Shown one piece after another: positions 26,989 to 37,426 of a DNA stretch of 64,000 nt. Made by a program: the position numbers and the translations under genes. The stretch covers positions 1,433,343 to 1,497,342 of the forward strand of contig NZ_KB850113.1 of the NCBI RefSeq assembly GCF_000369625.1, read 5' to 3'. Within the stretch, counting starts at the first letter, position 1. Each line of letters starts with the position of its first letter. The stretch is from Acinetobacter variabilis (lineage in GTDB: Bacteria; Pseudomonadota; Gammaproteobacteria; Pseudomonadales; Moraxellaceae). Below the pieces are notes generated by a model, which saw only the letters and a program-made list of their open reading frames with translations, was not told where the DNA came from and did not search any database.

Positions 26989-27840
26989 ATGCCTCCCTTT
27001 CAGCCACGTATAACGCCTTCTGATGCCACTTCTCTGAGTGAGTTTCAGCGTGGTGTGAAAGACTGCATACCTTTATTATTGGGTGTAATTCCTCTGGCGC
27101 TGATTTTGGGTGCAACAACAGCACAAAAAGATTTTAGCCTGCTTGAAGTGCCTTTACTGACCGGGCTGAACTTTGCTGGCGGTTACGAGTTTGCAGTTTT
27201 AGAAGCCTGGACTGATCCACCGCATCTGCTTACCTTGATCTTTATTACTTTTCTCATTAACAGCCGCTATATTCTATTCGATGCCAGTCTGGTGTCTTAT
27301 TTAAGACATCTTCCAAATCGAAAAATCTTTCCGGCATTATTAGACCTCTTGCGAAAGTATCGTTTTACCTAATTTTTGAATTGGCTAAAACCTTATAAAA
27401 TGTAGCTTTGGGCTGTTTAAATTTTGACTAACGCAAGAAGTCTATTCTTTATGGTCGATGAAAGCTGGGCCTTAAGCCTGACAGATGCACAGCTTCGACT
27501 GGCACAGTTTGGATATCAACATGCTTTTAGTCTGCCTTATTATGCCGGGCTATGTATTGTTCTTTATCTGGCTTGGGTCGGCTTTACCACTTTAGGTGCT
27601 TTGGTTGGGCCGGTGTTAGGAGATATTCACTATTTTGGTTTTGATATAGCTTTCCCAGCCATTATTCTGATCTTACTGAAAGGTATGTGGAAAGGCTTTA
27701 CTGGAGCCAGACCTTGGCTAATCAGTTTAATTTTTGCTGCTCTGACTTATAGCTATCTGCCAGGCAACTGGTATGTGCTGATTGATGCGCTTGCTGGCAT
27801 TGTCGCTGCCTTCTGGCTAATTCAGGAGGATGAAGCATGA
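26989..27840 (+). pseudogene. azlC: AzlC-family branched-chain amino acid exporter large subunit, split by a MITE
   Basis: The two halves are in the same frame and rebuild one AzlC membrane protein of about 249 residues. The first half begins MPPFQPRITPSDATSLSEFQ and carries GVKDCIPLLLGVIPLALILG and FITFLINSRYILFDASLVSY; the second continues FFMVDESWALSLTDAQLRLA through several helices to LIQEDEA. Between them lies a 100-bp element with an in-frame TAA at 27370. Removing the element plus one TA gives FPALLFFMVDES without any gap. AzlC with AzlD exports branched-chain amino acids in Bacillus. The azlD start overlaps the azlC stop. Confidence 0.9.
27343..27442. mobile_element. 100-bp MITE-like element with TA target duplication
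   Basis: Ends are inverted repeats: left GACCTCTTGCGAAAGT, right (reverse complement) GACTTCTTGCGTTAGT, matching at 13 of 16 bases, with TA on each side. There is no coding capacity. The end sequence and the TA duplication resemble IS5/IS427-type or IS630-type elements, suggesting non-autonomous transposition by a transposase elsewhere in the genome. Insertion adds 102 bases (element plus TA), so the downstream azlC frame is kept but an internal stop is introduced. Confidence 0.85.
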
Positions 27841-28136
27841 TCCAGATGAGTACTTTTATCGCAATCTTATTAGTTGCGCTAACGACTTACTGCACGCGGA
27901 TACTTGGCTATGTCATACTCAAAAATAAAACTTTGAGCAAACGTCAGCGTAAAATTCTGGAAGTGATTCCAGGCTGTGTACTGATTTCGATGATCACCCC
28001 ATATTTTTTACGAGATGATCCGGCTGATCTGATAGCCATAATGGTGACACTATTCGTTGCATCACGGTTTGGCATGCTGCCGACCATTTTGATTAGCATG
28101 GCCTCGGCAGCTATTTTAAGAACCTTACTGGTTTAA
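27837..28136 (+). CDS. azlD: AzlD-family small subunit of branched-chain amino acid exporter
   Basis: A 99-residue membrane protein with three to four helices (FIAILLVALTTYCTRILGYV at the start and FGMLPTILISMASAAILRTL at the end). AzlD proteins act with AzlC. The start codon overlaps the azlC stop (ATGA), indicating translational coupling; because azlC is interrupted by an insertion, coupling now depends on re-initiation within the second azlC half. Confidence 0.88.
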   Translation: MIQMSTFIAILLVALTTYCTRILGYVILKNKTLSKRQRKILEVIPGCVLISMITPYFLRDDPADLIAIMVTLFVASRFGMLPTILISMASAAILRTLLV

Positions 28137-28172
28137 ATCCTTTATATAAGGCTAAGCCAGCATAAAAAGGTC

Positions 28173-28469
28173 TTATGACTTTGGTTCTACTACTTTAGCG
28201 AGCAGATTTACCAGTTCTGCATTTTGCAGCTCAACTTTTTGCAGTTTAGCCGTAGTCTGATCCAGTACTTCCTGCTGAACATGCATTTTTTTCGCCAGAT
28301 CCTGCATAATTTCCAAGGTCTTTTTTAAATTTTCTTCCAGATGCGCCACTTTTTCCTCAACTGGCACGCCTTCCACACTTTGTGAACTCTCATTATTATT
28401 AAATTGCAGCCAGATCAAAAAAATCACAGCCAAGGTCAGTAATATGATAAATCCCCAGATCAACATCAT
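28173..28469 (-). CDS. Hypothetical membrane-anchored coiled-coil protein
   Basis: A 98-residue protein: one N-terminal transmembrane helix (LIWGFIILLTLAVIFLIWLQ) followed by a polar segment rich in Asn/Ser/Glu and a long heptad-like region (about residues 40-95, e.g. VAHLEENLKKTLEIMQDLAK) that predicts a coiled coil. Resembles small envelope scaffold or division-type proteins in architecture only. Stand-alone gene. Confidence 0.65.
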   Translation of the reverse strand: MMLIWGFIILLTLAVIFLIWLQFNNNESSQSVEGVPVEEKVAHLEENLKKTLEIMQDLAKKMHVQQEVLDQTTAKLQKVELQNAELVNLLAKVVEPKS

Positions 28470-28615
28470 GTGCTTGCTCTTATTCCATTTAATTATCTTT
28501 ATCTTAACGAAAAAATATCCAGATCACAGAAATATTCGGCATAAATCCAGAGCTTTTCGATCAATTACGTTCAAGTTCTTATTCATTTTCTTCTAATTTT
28601 TTAATCTTGCATAAA

Positions 28616-28639
28616 AAAGCACCCCATTTGGGATGCTTT
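28616..28639 (-). terminator. Terminator after the GAPDH/Epd-like gene
   Basis: Minus-strand 10-bp stem AAAGCATCCC / GGGGTGCTTT (one G-U pair) with loop AAAT, then TTTTATG. Confidence 0.8.
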
Positions 28640-28648
28640 CAAAATAGC

Positions 28649-29683
28649 TTAATCTGTATAAAAGGATTCACAGAGATCCAGCAAACGGTTGGCATAACCC
28701 CATTCATTATCATACCAGGCAAATACTTTGGCCTGATGCCCCACTACCAAGGTTTGGGTCAGATCCACAATCAATGAGTAAGGCGAATGATTAAAGTCTG
28801 AAGATACTAGAGGCTCATCTGTCACAGACATGATTTCAGCAAAATCCTGACGTGCAGCGTTCATTAATACTTCATTCAACTGATGATCAGTAATGGGTGA
28901 CTGGGAGATAAAGGTTAAATCAATGGCCGCTACATTAATGGTTGGCACGCGAATCGAATAACCATCAATCCGGTTTTCCATCTTCGGCATTACGCGTTTT
29001 AAAGCACCCAAAGCCGAAGATGTGGTTGGAATAATATTTTGCCCAGAAGCTCGGGCACGTCTTAAATCACGATGGGCATGATCCAGTACTGACTGATCCG
29101 CTGTCACTGCGTGAATTTCAGTCATCAGTGCAGTCTCAATACCAAAGGCATCATCAATGATTTTGACTAGAGGTACCAATGCCTGCGTAGTACAAGAGAC
29201 ACTGGAAATAATCTGGTCACTTTCTTTGACATCACGATGGTTGACGCCATAGACAATTGCGGCATCCACTGTATCAAACGGTGCAGCACCGATAATGACC
29301 CGTTTTGCCCCGGCAGTAATATGCTGAGTCGCAGCCTCACGCGAACGGAACAGGCCGGTACATTCCAATACCACATTAATATTCAGTTCATGCCATGGCA
29401 TTTCCACCGGATTCGCCTGTCTTAACACCTGAACTTTCTGATAGGCATCGCGATAAGTGACATGCAGGTAGGCATACTCATCTTCATAAGTCAGATCAAC
29501 CTGCCCCGGGAAACGACCATGAGTAGAATCATATTTAAATAGATGCAATAAGGTTTCAACGTCGGCAACGTCATTAATGGCAACGATGTCAAAATTAAAA
29601 TCTTTCGGATTTTCAAACCATGCACGCAACACATTGCGTCCGATTCGTCCAAAACCATTAATTGCGATACGTTGCATCGACAT
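28649..29683 (-). CDS. GAPDH-family dehydrogenase, erythrose-4-phosphate dehydrogenase-like
   Basis: A 344-residue NAD-dependent aldehyde-phosphate dehydrogenase. N-terminal Rossmann motif AINGFGRIGRNVLRAW, catalytic cysteine in SSVSCTTQALVPLVK (about residue 160), and YSIRVPTINVAAIDLTF, FNHSPYSLIVDL and WYDNEWGYANRLLDL in the C-terminal half. These segments resemble E. coli Epd more than glycolytic GapA, pointing to 4-phosphoerythronate formation for pyridoxal phosphate synthesis, but a gluconeogenic GAPDH role cannot be excluded. No pdxB or pgk is adjacent. Confidence 0.8.
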   Translation of the reverse strand: MSMQRIAINGFGRIGRNVLRAWFENPKDFNFDIVAINDVADVETLLHLFKYDSTHGRFPGQVDLTYEDEYAYLHVTYRDAYQKVQVLRQANPVEMPWHELNINVVLECTGLFRSREAATQHITAGAKRVIIGAAPFDTVDAAIVYGVNHRDVKESDQIISSVSCTTQALVPLVKIIDDAFGIETALMTEIHAVTADQSVLDHAHRDLRRARASGQNIIPTTSSALGALKRVMPKMENRIDGYSIRVPTINVAAIDLTFISQSPITDHQLNEVLMNAARQDFAEIMSVTDEPLVSSDFNHSPYSLIVDLTQTLVVGHQAKVFAWYDNEWGYANRLLDLCESFYTD

Positions 29684-29953
29684 TCCCTACTGCGGCATAA
29701 AACTTTGTGCGCCTATATTAATGGAATTATCCAGCTGACTGATAACTATTCAGCTAAATCCACTAAAAATTACACAGAATGTCCAATATTTCATCGAAAA
29801 ATTCATACTTTACTTCAAGCAATCCAGTCTTTCTATCAGCGTGAATTAAGATAAATTGCTGTAATGACAATAGCTTTTGATTTTGCAAGGCATTTTTCTG
29901 ATTTTTCCAATATTCATTCCTTATAGTTTTATGATCTATAAATATGAAAATCA

Positions 29954-29982
29954 TTGGTTGAACAGGCATTTTCCGTTATAAT
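29954..29982 (+). promoter_or_regulatory. Predicted sigma-70 promoter for alaS
   Basis: TTGGTT (29954-29959), 17-base spacer, TATAAT (29977-29982), about 100 bases before the alaS start. The only strong -10 box in the 400-base divergent region. Confidence 0.6.
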
Positions 29983-30086
29983 TTGGCGTTTTTAAATATT
30001 TAAGCCCCGCATTGCAGCAGAGAACCAACCTTCTTGTCAGACTGTGATGTTTTTAGCCAAATCGGAAATTATGGAGTGACTTGGTT

Positions 30087-32780
30087 GTGAGTACTCGTTT
30101 TATGACATCAGCTGAAATTCGCGAAGCTTTTTTAAGCTACTTTGAATCGCAAGGGCATACACGTGTCGCGTCGAGTTCTCTGGTTCCTGCCAACGACCCA
30201 ACATTATTGTTTACCAATGCTGGTATGAACCAGTTTAAAGACTGCTTCCTGGGTCTGGAAAAACGTGACTACGTTCGTGCAACATCTTCACAAAAATGTG
30301 TACGTGCAGGTGGTAAACACAACGACTTAGATAACGTTGGCTACACAGCGCGTCACCACACATTTTTTGAAATGCTGGGTAACTTCTCGTTTGGTGACTA
30401 CTTCAAGCGTGATGCGATCAAATTTGCTTGGGATTTCTTAACCAACGAAAAATGGTTAGGTCTTCCTAAAGACAAACTTTATGCCACGGTTTACCACACC
30501 GATGACGAAGCTTTTGACATCTGGAACAAAGAAGTTGGTCTGGATGCATCTCGCATTATCCGTATTGGTGACAACAAAGGCGGTCAATACGCATCAGATA
30601 ACTTCTGGGCAATGGGCGATACAGGTCCTTGTGGTCCATGTTCTGAAATTTTCTATGACCATGGCGATCACATCTGGGGCGGTTTACCGGGCACACCTGA
30701 AGAAGATGGCGACCGTTTCATCGAGATCTGGAACAACGTATTCATGCAGTTCAACCGCACTGCGGATGGCGTCCTGCACCCTCTTCCTGCACCTTCTGTT
30801 GATACAGGTATGGGCCTTGAGCGTATTTCTGCGGTTCTGCAACACGTCAACTCTAACTATGAAATCGACCTGTTTCAAAATCTATTGAAAGCTGCTGCTG
30901 AAATCATCGGTCTAGATACTTCAGACATTGAAGCGAAAGCACAAGCTGAAAACAAACCGGTTGAATACCCTGCTTCACTTAAAGTGGTTGCTGACCATGC
31001 ACGTTCATGCTGCTTCCTGATTGCAGATGGCGTGAACCCTTCAAATGAAGGTCGTGGTTATGTACTGCGCCGTATTATCCGTCGTGCAGTTCGTCATGGT
31101 AACAAACTGGGTGCGACTGGTTCATTCTTCCACAAAATGCTTCAGCCTTTAATTGATGTGATGGGCGCAGCTTATCCTGAACTTGAAGCAAACAAAGCAC
31201 GTATCGAAGCCGCTTTGCTGAAAGAAGAAGAACAGTTTGCTAAAACACTTGAGCAAGGTCTGAAATTGCTTGAAGGCGAATTGTCAAATCTGAAAGGTTC
31301 TGTGATTCCAGGTGAAATCGTATTCAAACTTTATGATACTTATGGCTTCCCAACTGACCTTACAGCAGATATCGCACGTGAACGTGATTTAACCATTGAC
31401 GAAGCTGGCTTTGAAAAAGAAATGGCGGCTCAACGTCAACGTGCACGTGATGCAGGTAAATTCGCAATCGACTATAACAGCGTTGTTAAAGTTGAAGGCG
31501 AAACTCAGTTTGAAGGTTATGACGCAACAGCAGGTCAAGGTCAAATCATCGCAATCTACAAAGATGGCGAGCAAGTTGACGAAGTTGTTGAAGGCGACGA
31601 AGCACTGATTGTTCTGAACCAAACTCCTTTCTATGCAGAAAGCGGTGGTCAGATCGGTGATACAGGGCTCTTCAAAAACGATACAGGTATCTTTGAAGTT
31701 CAAGATACCAAAAAATCTGGTGGTGCATTCGTTCACCAAGGTATCGTGACTATGGGTAATCTAAAAGTTACTCAAAATGTTGAAACAACGGTTAAAGCCG
31801 AGATTCGTGCTGCAACTGCTCGTAACCACTCTGCAACTCACTTACTCCACGCTGCCCTACGTCAAATCCTGGGTTCACACGTACAGCAAAAAGGTTCATT
31901 GGTTGCTTCTGACGTATTACGTTTCGACTTTGCCAATGATCAGCCTGTAACTTTTGAACAGCTGCAAGAAATTGAACGTCTGGTAAATGCTGAAGTAATT
32001 GCCAATACGCCTGTTACGACTGAACTGCTCGACATCGAATCTGCGAAAGCCAAAGGTGCGATGATGCTGTTCGGTGAGAAATACGGTGAAGAAGTTCGCG
32101 TATTGTCTATGGGTTCAGTAATTGACGAGAAAAACTTCTCGATCGAATTGTGTGGCGGTATTCACGTTAAACGTACAGGTGACATCGGTCTGTTTAAAAT
32201 CACGTCTGAAGGTGGTGTCGCAGCAGGTGTACGTCGTATTGAAGCTGTAACCGGTACTAAAGCGGTTGAAGCCGTACAGAAAGTCGATCGTGATGTTCAA
32301 TACATCAATGGTTTGTTAAAAGCACAGAACCATCAAACAGTCGAAAAAGTTGAAGCTGTGGTGGACACTGCACATCAATTGCAAAAACAGATCGAACAGC
32401 TGAATCAAAAATTGGCAAGCTTACAAGCCGGTGAACTTTTAAGTCAGGTTCAAGAGCTTGCAGGCCGTAAAACATTAATCACTACCGTTCAGAATATGGA
32501 TACAAAAGCATTACGTAACCTGCACGACGGTGTGAAATCAAAATTAGAAAATGCAGTCATTGTTCTTGCAGGTGTAGAGGGTGACAAGGTTAGCTTGATT
32601 GCATCTGTGGCGAAAGACTTTACTGCTTCTATTAAAGCGGGTGACATCATCAAACACTTGGCAACTGAGCTAGGTGGTAAAGGTGGTGGTAAACCTGACT
32701 TGGCACAAGGTGGCGCGCCACTTAACGAGAAGTTTGCTCCAGTGATGGCTGATTTAGCAGCTTGGCTTGAAGCAAAATAA
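30087..32780 (+). CDS. alaS: Alanyl-tRNA synthetase
   Basis: Charges tRNA-Ala. The catalytic core starts [20 protein letters not shown], with [19 protein letters not shown] and [18 protein letters not shown]; the editing domain carries [11 protein letters not shown] (about residue 577) and [13 protein letters not shown] (about 683), which together bind zinc; a C-terminal oligomerisation/C-Ala domain ends [11 protein letters not shown]. The GTG at 30087 is used ([10 protein letters not shown]...), with GGAGTGA about ten bases upstream; a TTG at 30081 is possible. First gene of the alaS-lysC-csrA group. Confidence 0.96.
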   Translation: MSTRFMTSAEIREAFLSYFESQGHTRVASSSLVPANDPTLLFTNAGMNQFKDCFLGLEKRDYVRATSSQKCVRAGGKHNDLDNVGYTARHHTFFEMLGNFSFGDYFKRDAIKFAWDFLTNEKWLGLPKDKLYATVYHTDDEAFDIWNKEVGLDASRIIRIGDNKGGQYASDNFWAMGDTGPCGPCSEIFYDHGDHIWGGLPGTPEEDGDRFIEIWNNVFMQFNRTADGVLHPLPAPSVDTGMGLERISAVLQHVNSNYEIDLFQNLLKAAAEIIGLDTSDIEAKAQAENKPVEYPASLKVVADHARSCCFLIADGVNPSNEGRGYVLRRIIRRAVRHGNKLGATGSFFHKMLQPLIDVMGAAYPELEANKARIEAALLKEEEQFAKTLEQGLKLLEGELSNLKGSVIPGEIVFKLYDTYGFPTDLTADIARERDLTIDEAGFEKEMAAQRQRARDAGKFAIDYNSVVKVEGETQFEGYDATAGQGQIIAIYKDGEQVDEVVEGDEALIVLNQTPFYAESGGQIGDTGLFKNDTGIFEVQDTKKSGGAFVHQGIVTMGNLKVTQNVETTVKAEIRAATARNHSATHLLHAALRQILGSHVQQKGSLVASDVLRFDFANDQPVTFEQLQEIERLVNAEVIANTPVTTELLDIESAKAKGAMMLFGEKYGEEVRVLSMGSVIDEKNFSIELCGGIHVKRTGDIGLFKITSEGGVAAGVRRIEAVTGTKAVEAVQKVDRDVQYINGLLKAQNHQTVEKVEAVVDTAHQLQKQIEQLNQKLASLQAGELLSQVQELAGRKTLITTVQNMDTKALRNLHDGVKSKLENAVIVLAGVEGDKVSLIASVAKDFTASIKAGDIIKHLATELGGKGGGKPDLAQGGAPLNEKFAPVMADLAAWLEAK

Positions 32781-32800
32781 AAACTTCATTTTGTGTAACT

Positions 32801-32824
32801 GACCCTGATCGGAAAATCAGGGTC
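32801..32824 (+). terminator. Hairpin between alaS and lysC
   Basis: Perfect 9-bp stem GACCCTGAT / ATCAGGGTC with loop CGGAAA, but no T-run after it. May be a weak terminator, an mRNA processing or stabilising element, and sits only 20 bases before the lysC ATG. Confidence 0.45.
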
Positions 32825-32844
32825 ATGGTTTATATGGAACAACT

Positions 32845-34125
32845 ATGGCATTAATCGTTCAAAAATATGGCGGTACCTCAATGGGTACTCCCGAGCGCAT
32901 TCTCAATGTTGCTCGTCGTGTGAAGCGCTGGCATGACCATGGCCACAAGGTGGTTGTAGTCGTATCTGCTATGAGTGGTGAAACCAACCGCTTGCTTGCT
33001 CTCGCGAAAGCCATTACCGAAACCCCTGACCCCCGTGAACTTGACCAAATGGTTTCTACGGGTGAACAGGTAACGATTTCCATGTTAGCTATGGCGCTGA
33101 ATTCAATTGGCGTTGAAGCTAAATCTTTAACTGGTCGCCAGGTTGGTATTAAAACTGACAGCGCATTCACCAAAGCACGTATCGAATCTATTGATACTGA
33201 TGTATTGACTGAAAACCTAGATACAGGCCGCGTGATTGTGGTTGCAGGTTTCCAGGGCTTTGATGCTGATGGCAATACCACAACTTTAGGTCGTGGTGGT
33301 TCTGATACTTCAGGTGTTGCCCTTGCTGCAGCGCTAAAAGCAGATGAATGTCAGATTTACACAGATGTTGATGGCGTATATACGACTGACCCTCGTGTTG
33401 CTCCTAAAGCGAAAAAAGTAGACCGTATCTCTTTCGAAGAAATGCTGGAAATGGCATCTTTAGGTTCTAAAGTTCTTCAAATTCGCTCTGTAGAATTTGC
33501 AGGCAAGTACCAAGTGCCTTTACGCGTACTCTCAAGCTTCGATAATGACACTGATGGCGCATTTGACGAAGACTTCAAAAACAACGTCGGAACTCTTATT
33601 ACTACTGAACTGGAAGACAACATGGAACAGCCAATTATCTCTGGTATCGCGTTCAACCGCGACGAAGCTAAACTGACTATTCTGGGTGTTCCAGATGAGC
33701 CAGGTATTGCATCTAAAATTCTTAAACCAATTGGTGATGCCAATATCGAAGTGGATATGATTATCCAGAACGTTGAAGAAGATGGTACGACTGATTTCAC
33801 ATTTACTGTAAACCGCAGTGAACTCGCTAAAGCCAAAAAAATCCTTGAAGAAACTGCTCAAGCGATTGGCGCACGTGAAGTTGCAACTCGTGATGACATC
33901 GTAAAAGTGTCTATCGTAGGTGTAGGTATGCGTTCTCACGCTGGTGTAGCGAGCAAAATGTTCACTGCCCTTGCTGATGAAGGCATCAACATCCTGATGA
34001 TTTCTACTTCTGAAATCAAGATTTCAGTAATTATCGAAGAGAATTATCTTGAGCTTGCAGTTCGTTCACTTCACACTGCGTTCGGTTTAGACCGTGAACA
34101 TGGTGAATCTAGCGCACGCGCTTAA
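32845..34125 (+). CDS. lysC: Aspartate kinase
   Basis: Phosphorylates aspartate, the first step to lysine, threonine and methionine. A 426-residue monofunctional kinase: KYGGTSMGTPERILNVA at the start, VVVVSAMSGETNRLL (about 38), GRGGSDTSGVALAAAL (about 152), TDVDGVYTTDPRV (about 173), then two ACT domains (about 265-410) that bind lysine/threonine for feedback inhibition. Between alaS and csrA as in Pseudomonas. Confidence 0.95.
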   Translation: MALIVQKYGGTSMGTPERILNVARRVKRWHDHGHKVVVVVSAMSGETNRLLALAKAITETPDPRELDQMVSTGEQVTISMLAMALNSIGVEAKSLTGRQVGIKTDSAFTKARIESIDTDVLTENLDTGRVIVVAGFQGFDADGNTTTLGRGGSDTSGVALAAALKADECQIYTDVDGVYTTDPRVAPKAKKVDRISFEEMLEMASLGSKVLQIRSVEFAGKYQVPLRVLSSFDNDTDGAFDEDFKNNVGTLITTELEDNMEQPIISGIAFNRDEAKLTILGVPDEPGIASKILKPIGDANIEVDMIIQNVEEDGTTDFTFTVNRSELAKAKKILEETAQAIGAREVATRDDIVKVSIVGVGMRSHAGVASKMFTALADEGINILMISTSEIKISVIIEENYLELAVRSLHTAFGLDREHGESSARA

Positions 34126-34183
34126 GAGAACTACAAAATACCGTCATTGTCTGACAGTATTTCATTAAATCTCTACAAAAATG

Positions 34184-34217
34184 CAGGGCCACTATAGTTT
34201 TTTTTATAGTGGCTCTG
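34184..34217 (+). terminator. Hairpin after lysC, probable terminator
   Basis: 13-bp stem CAGGGCCACTATA / TATAGTGGCTCTG (one G-U pair) with a T-rich 8-base loop; the following sequence is TTATATT, a weak T-run. Confidence 0.6.
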
Positions 34218-34231
34218 TTATATTAAGCCTA

Positions 34232-34366
34232 AGGATTTTCAACAGTCTGGATAGTTAACCTCTTCATTTCATGGACAGGACTTTCTATTCAAACTTTAAT
34301 TATATAATTTTAGGTTGTGTTTTTTTATTACATTCAATAGATTGCAGGTTTTGCATTTTGCAAGGA
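34232..34366 (+). promoter_or_regulatory. csrA leader with several GGA motifs
   Basis: Five GGA triplets lie upstream of csrA: 34233, 34249, 34273, 34278 and within the ribosome-binding site at about 34364; two of them are only five bases apart (ATGGACAGGACT). CsrA binds GGA in hairpin loops, and E. coli csrA represses its own translation this way, so autoregulation is plausible here. Confidence 0.4.
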
Positions 34367-34373
34367 GAGAAAC

Positions 34374-34631
34374 ATGCTGATTTTGACTCGACGCGTCGGG
34401 GAAACTTTAATGATCGGAGACCAAGTCAGCGTGACTGTACTTGGCGTAAAAGGCAACCAGGTTCGTATTGGGGTAAATGCTCCAAAAGAAGTCTCTGTAC
34501 ACCGTGAAGAGATTTACCAGCGTATCCAGCATGAACGTGCAATGCATGAACATCTTCAGCATATTGACCAGGATTATCAACCTTCTTCTTATGAAGATGA
34601 TAACCAGACACAAAATAACTTTAACCGTTAA
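34374..34631 (+). CDS. csrA: Carbon storage regulator CsrA
   Basis: RNA-binding post-transcriptional regulator. Starts [20 protein letters not shown], with [19 protein letters not shown] and [11 protein letters not shown], i.e. the conserved beta-strands and [14 protein letters not shown] motif (positive face for GGA binding). The 85-residue length exceeds the 61 of E. coli by an acidic/Gln/Asn-rich tail (about 60-85), an extension also seen in this genus. AAGGAGAG stands just before the ATG. Confidence 0.96.
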   Translation: MLILTRRVGETLMIGDQVSVTVLGVKGNQVRIGVNAPKEVSVHREEIYQRIQHERAMHEHLQHIDQDYQPSSYEDDNQTQNNFNR

Positions 34632-34644
34632 TTTTGTATGAATA

Positions 34645-34670
34645 TAAAAGCGGCTTTTAAGCCGCTTTTA
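34645..34670 (+). terminator. Terminator after csrA
   Basis: Stem TAAAAGCGGCTT / AAGCCGCTTTTA, 13 bases after the csrA stop, followed by ATTT. Confidence 0.75.
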
Positions 34671-34725
34671 ATTTGGCTAATTTTCAACTGCATAGCAAAA
34701 TAATCAGACTTTAGCCCGCCTGCTG

Positions 34726-35301
34726 CTAATCAAGCAACGCTGCCAGCACTTTTTTCACTGGTCCAAAACTACGACGGTGTTCATCAATCACCCCGTGTAA
34801 GGCAATCGCTTCAAAATGTGCTTTGGTCGGATAGCCCTTATGCTTGGCAAAGCCAAATTGCGGATATTTTTGATCCATCTCCACCATCTGGCGATCACGG
34901 GTCACTTTAGCCAGAATACTGGCTGCTGAAATCTCAGGATGCAAAGCATCCCCACCTACGACCGCATCACAACTCATCGCAAGGCCCTGAGGAATCTTGT
35001 TGCCATCGACCAGTACATGTTCCGGCTGAATACTTAATGCTTCCACAGCGCGGCGCATTGCCAGTAAAGAGGCCTGCAAAATATTATGCTCGTCGATTTC
35101 TGCTGCAGAGGCTTCAGCAATGGCCCAAGCTAGGGCTTTTTCCTGAATCTCAATAAAAAGTTTTTCGCGCTTCTTCTCGCTTAGCTTCTTGGAATCATTT
35201 AAGCCCTCAATCGGGTTATTCGGATCCAATATCACAGCCGCAGCGACCACCGATCCTACTAATGGCCCACGACCTGCTTCATCTACACCAGCAATATTCA
35301 T
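34726..35301 (-). CDS. rnhB: Ribonuclease HII
   Basis: Cuts RNA in RNA-DNA hybrids and removes misinserted ribonucleotides. Start [20 protein letters not shown] contains the DEAGRGP catalytic motif; further acidic residues are in [12 protein letters not shown] (about 40) and the conserved [13 protein letters not shown] (about 132); [13 protein letters not shown] follows. The Met at 35301 is preferred, with GGGA seven bases upstream; a Met four codons earlier lacks a site. Confidence 0.94.
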   Translation of the reverse strand: MNIAGVDEAGRGPLVGSVVAAAVILDPNNPIEGLNDSKKLSEKKREKLFIEIQEKALAWAIAEASAAEIDEHNILQASLLAMRRAVEALSIQPEHVLVDGNKIPQGLAMSCDAVVGGDALHPEISAASILAKVTRDRQMVEMDQKYPQFGFAKHKGYPTKAHFEAIALHGVIDEHRRSFGPVKKVLAALLD

Positions 35302-35317
35302 TTTATTTCCCATAAAA

Positions 35318-35342
35318 AATAGGCTGAACCAGTCAGCCTATT
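35318..35342 (-). terminator. Terminator between the four-cysteine lipoprotein gene and rnhB
   Basis: Minus-strand stem AATAGGCTG / CAGCCTATT with a 7-base loop, followed by TTTTATG running into the rnhB leader. Confidence 0.8.
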
Positions 35343-35358
35343 CAAATTTGATTTTGAA

Positions 35359-35739
35359 TTAGTTTACCGCTTCAGCCACGCAAGCGTTAATAGTATTTGC
35401 AACAACATTACCTACAATAGTCGCACGTGCTGTCGGATCAATTGCTGCAGTTGCCAAATCCACTGCAGTCACGTTTTGTGGTGCTTTTTCACTCACGCAA
35501 CCACAGATTTCAGACTGGATATTCTGTTTTTGCGTTTCTGTCATTAAGCGTGTTGCAGTTTGCCAAGCCGGAATATTGTTCAGTTCAGTGACACATTTTG
35601 CATTGATGGCAATTTTAATGGCTGCAGAACCGAGTTGCTGACCTGTACTTGCTTGAGTTGTGGTGCTGGCACCTTGTGGTGCTACACATGCAGAAAGAAC
35701 AAGTGTTAATGGAGCAACAACAGCCAATAATTTTTTCAC
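35359..35739 (-). CDS. Hypothetical lipoprotein with conserved cysteines (paralogue A)
   Basis: A 126-residue protein with a lipobox (LVLSAC, Cys at about 18) and a Thr/Ser/Gln-rich linker. The mature domain (about 45-126) has a four-cysteine pattern: KCVTELNN, then EICGCVSEKAP, then NACVAEAVN at the end, which could form two disulfides in the periplasm. The gene at 35924-36268 encodes a related domain. I do not recognise the family; composition suggests a small helical envelope protein. Confidence 0.75.
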   Translation of the reverse strand: MKKLLAVVAPLTLVLSACVAPQGASTTTQASTGQQLGSAAIKIAINAKCVTELNNIPAWQTATRLMTETQKQNIQSEICGCVSEKAPQNVTAVDLATAAIDPTARATIVGNVVANTINACVAEAVN

Positions 35740-35923
35740 GGATTTTATCCTTTTTTCAGCTTTTAAAATATGCGGCTATTGTGCCGAAGTTTATCGCAAT
35801 AAGAAATCTAAAAATGAGTCATGATGTCTAATCTGCACGCAGCTAGACTCATAGCCATCACAGGAAAGAAGACTCACTACTAATCTAAAGGTAAAGTCTA
35901 GATAAGCCAGCACCCAAAAATCT

Positions 35924-36268
35924 TTAATTGATAAACTCACCCATACAGCCTTTTAAGCTATTGGCAATTGCTTTGCGGGTTAGCTCTTTTTTAGTTTCTT
36001 CATCAATGGTTGCTTTTAACAGGGTTTTGGCCGGCACACCTTCCAAAGCATGCTCACCCACACAGCCACACACTTTTTGCTGTAAATGCTGTTTATTGGC
36101 TTCAGCCATGAAATAAGTACCCATTTTCCAGACTTTGGAATCTTTCAGCTCTTGGCCACACTGATACTCAATCACAGGTTTCAGGGCTTTCTGAGTCATT
36201 GAGGTATCTGCACAAGCAGGATTGATTAAGCTAACAGCCAGAACAGACCACAGGAATTTTAATTTCAT
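35924..36268 (-). CDS. Hypothetical exported protein with conserved cysteines (paralogue B)
   Basis: A 114-residue protein with a signal peptide (about 1-20, ending NPACA). The mature domain carries the same spacing as paralogue A: YQCGQELKDSKVWKMGTYF, QQKVCGCVGEHALEGV, and NSLKGCMGEFIN at the end. Shared features are the C-x-x-E-L start, the W followed by T and an aromatic/Leu segment, CGCV, an A-T/T-A-A helix with I-D, and the terminal cysteine. Here the signal is more like a Sec signal than a lipobox, although PACA contains a cysteine. Probably arose by tandem duplication. Confidence 0.72.
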   Translation of the reverse strand: MKLKFLWSVLAVSLINPACADTSMTQKALKPVIEYQCGQELKDSKVWKMGTYFMAEANKQHLQQKVCGCVGEHALEGVPAKTLLKATIDEETKKELTRKAIANSLKGCMGEFIN

Positions 36269-36347
36269 CTTTGGTTCACAAATCAGATTATAAAAGGCAG
36301 AGCGAACTCTACCCTCTTTGGGCGCAACGATTGACTAGAATATTGCT

Positions 36348-37361
<1,014 letters not shown>

Positions 37362-37380
37362 TTAAACCTGAGAAAAATAA

Positions 37381-37411
37381 AAAAGGGTGCAAACTGAGTT
37401 TACACCCTTTT
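37381..37411 (-). terminator. Terminator after the NCS2 permease gene
   Basis: Stem AAAAGGGTG...CACCCTTTT continuing into AAAC/GTTT around a short loop; T-run on both strands, 16 bases past the permease stop. Confidence 0.85.
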
Positions 37412-37426
37412 GATATTCGACAAAAA

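Noticed and set aside
29763..29969. Minus-strand 68-residue frame in the alaS promoter region
   Set aside because: No ribosome-binding site, and it overlaps the region next to the alaS -35 box; composition is AT-driven.
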